Shown: positions 63,099 to 64,000 of the stretch, one piece after another
How positions within the stretch are numbered: position 1 is the first letter of the stretch
How the letters are laid out: the number at the start of each line of letters is the position of its first letter
Origin: an uncultured Anaerolineae bacterium
GTDB lineage: Bacteria > Chloroflexota > Anaerolineae > Anaerolineales > Villigracilaceae
Length of the DNA stretch: 64,000 nucleotides
Direction: 5' to 3'
Assembly (NCBI GenBank): GCA_903875215.1
Contig: CAIQVH010000017.1
Span: 1-64,000 of the forward strand
Position numbers and translations under genes: made by a program
The notes under the pieces: model-generated
Seen by the model: only the letters and a program-made list of their open reading frames with translations
Told to the model about the DNA's origin: nothing
Database searches by the model: none

Positions 63099-64000
63099 AT
63101 GATGGACTATTCCTTTCCCCGCTACCTGCTTGCCAAACAAACCGTCGACGAGCGCGCCCTCAACCAGCATGTCTTCAACGCCCTGTGCCAGGTCCTGCCG
63201 CGCCGGCCACTGCGCATCATCGAAGTCGGCGGCGGCAATGGCACAATGATTCCACGCCTGTGGAAGTGGAACCTACTCCAGCAAGCCGAATACACCCTGG
63301 TGGATGAACTACCCGAAAACATCGCCTCCGCCGAAGCCGCCCTGCCGTTATGGGCAGAAACCACCGGCCTGAGCGTGGAACGCTCCGCGCCGCGCAGCCT
63401 GCGATTCAGCGCCCCGCCGCGCGAGCTGCGCCTGAACCTGACCCAGGCCGATGTCTTCGACTACATCCACTCCGCCCCGCGCCCCGCCGACCTGCTCATC
63501 GCTCATGCTTTTTTGGATCTTCTGCCCATGCCCGCTAGCCTGCCCCGGCTGTTTTCTCTGCTTCAGCCAGGCGGTCTGGCCTGGCTGACAATCAACTTTG
63601 ACGGAGTAACCACGCTGGAGCCTCCGCTCGACCCGGCGCTCGAAGCCCAACTCGAACAGCTCTACCACGAGACGATGGATACCCGTCCCAGCGGCGGGGA
63701 CAGCCGCTCAGGGCGGCACCTGTTCGGGCATCTGAAGCAGGCCGGAGCGGAGATTCTGGCAGCGGGCGCTTCCGATTGGGTGGTGTACCCACACCAGGGC
63801 CGCTATCCCGCCGACGAAGCGTATTTCCTGCACTTTATCCTGCATTTCTTTGAAAGTTCCCTGGCCCATCATCCCCAACTGGATGCGGCCGCCTTTGCGC
63901 GCTGGCTGGCCGCCCGCCATGCCCAGATCGAGCGCGGTGAGCTGGTCTATATTGCCCACCAGCTCGATTTTTTGGTGGCCCCGCAACCCCGCCCCGGCGC
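63099..64000 (+). CDS. Class I SAM methyltransferase (partial)
   Basis: At least 300 aa and open to the window end. A first half with the SAM motif [15 protein letters not shown] (about residues 39-53), the acidic end of the second strand [19 protein letters not shown], and a motif IV-like [12 protein letters not shown]. Length and the cluster suggest a methyltransferase acting on a small molecule. Two ATGs at 63099 and 63102. The 3' end is outside. Confidence 0.75.
   Translation, partial: MMDYSFPRYLLAKQTVDERALNQHVFNALCQVLPRRPLRIIEVGGGNGTMIPRLWKWNLLQQAEYTLVDELPENIASAEAALPLWAETTGLSVERSAPRSLRFSAPPRELRLNLTQADVFDYIHSAPRPADLLIAHAFLDLLPMPASLPRLFSLLQPGGLAWLTINFDGVTTLEPPLDPALEAQLEQLYHETMDTRPSGGDSRSGRHLFGHLKQAGAEILAAGASDWVVYPHQGRYPADEAYFLHFILHFFESSLAHHPQLDAAAFARWLAARHAQIERGELVYIAHQLDFLVAPQPRPG

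Overview
This 64 kb window looks like a chromosomal contig of a bacterium from the phylum Chloroflexota, most likely class Anaerolineae. That assignment is inferred from gene content, not from a search. The supporting traits are several lipoproteins with long Thr/Pro-rich linkers after the lipobox, GAF-rich sensor histidine kinases, secreted NBR1-like Ig domains, a recG/coaD/coiled-coil cluster, a Flp pilin, and moderately GC-rich, dense coding. There is no rRNA, prophage or insertion sequence. One tRNA (Leu, CAA) is present.

Layout. 1-97: an incomplete direct-repeat pair cut by the window edge. 166-5657 (minus): a SorC-type regulator, a GHMP sugar kinase fused to a UTP-sugar-1-phosphate uridylyltransferase, a beta-propeller lipoprotein and a YHS protein. 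5700-7907 (plus): a small helical protein, an SDR-type reductase and a GNAT protein. 7934-10723: a membrane protein, an SMP-30 lactonase and an acyltransferase-3. 10759-14532 (minus): a coiled-coil protein, coaD and recG. 14601-16114: a lipoprotein phosphodiesterase divergent from ssb. 16369-24089: an SLC13 transporter, PepF, YchF, tRNA-Leu, glgC, TerC and GNAT. 24186-28524: a P-type Ca2+-like ATPase and a UroD-family methyltransferase. 28635-34783 (minus): an orphan Flp pilin, endonuclease III, asparaginase, an MBL-fold protein, a histidine kinase and threonine synthase. 34880-35681: a small membrane protein and a HAD phosphatase. 35744-40180 (minus): an MFS transporter, a membrane protein, a candidate restriction endonuclease, a DNA methylase and a lipoprotein. 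40331-48339: an SDR threonine-dehydrogenase-like enzyme, GNAT, DegV, KamA, an NBR1-Ig operon, an aldo/keto reductase and an MBL hydrolase. 48376-50363 (minus): PlsY, a JAMM peptidase and a membrane protein. 50493-60574 (plus): a membrane protein, gyrB, a 1358-aa sensor kinase, a FIST sensor, a PlsC-like acyltransferase and a flippase-like protein. 60654-64000 (plus): an MDR dehydrogenase, a PTPS-like protein, a GT4 glycosyltransferase and a methyltransferase that runs off the window.

Most of the window is housekeeping and central metabolism. The parts that most deserve attention are: the kinase-uridylyltransferase fusion; the methylase plus unnamed PD-(D/E)xK protein; the dehydrogenase/PTPS/glycosyltransferase/methyltransferase cluster, which could make a modified pterin; the secreted NBR1-Ig operon; the kinase/FIST pair; and a recurring arrangement in which a clear -10 box lies 6-8 nt before the start codon without a Shine-Dalgarno, suggesting many leaderless mRNAs.
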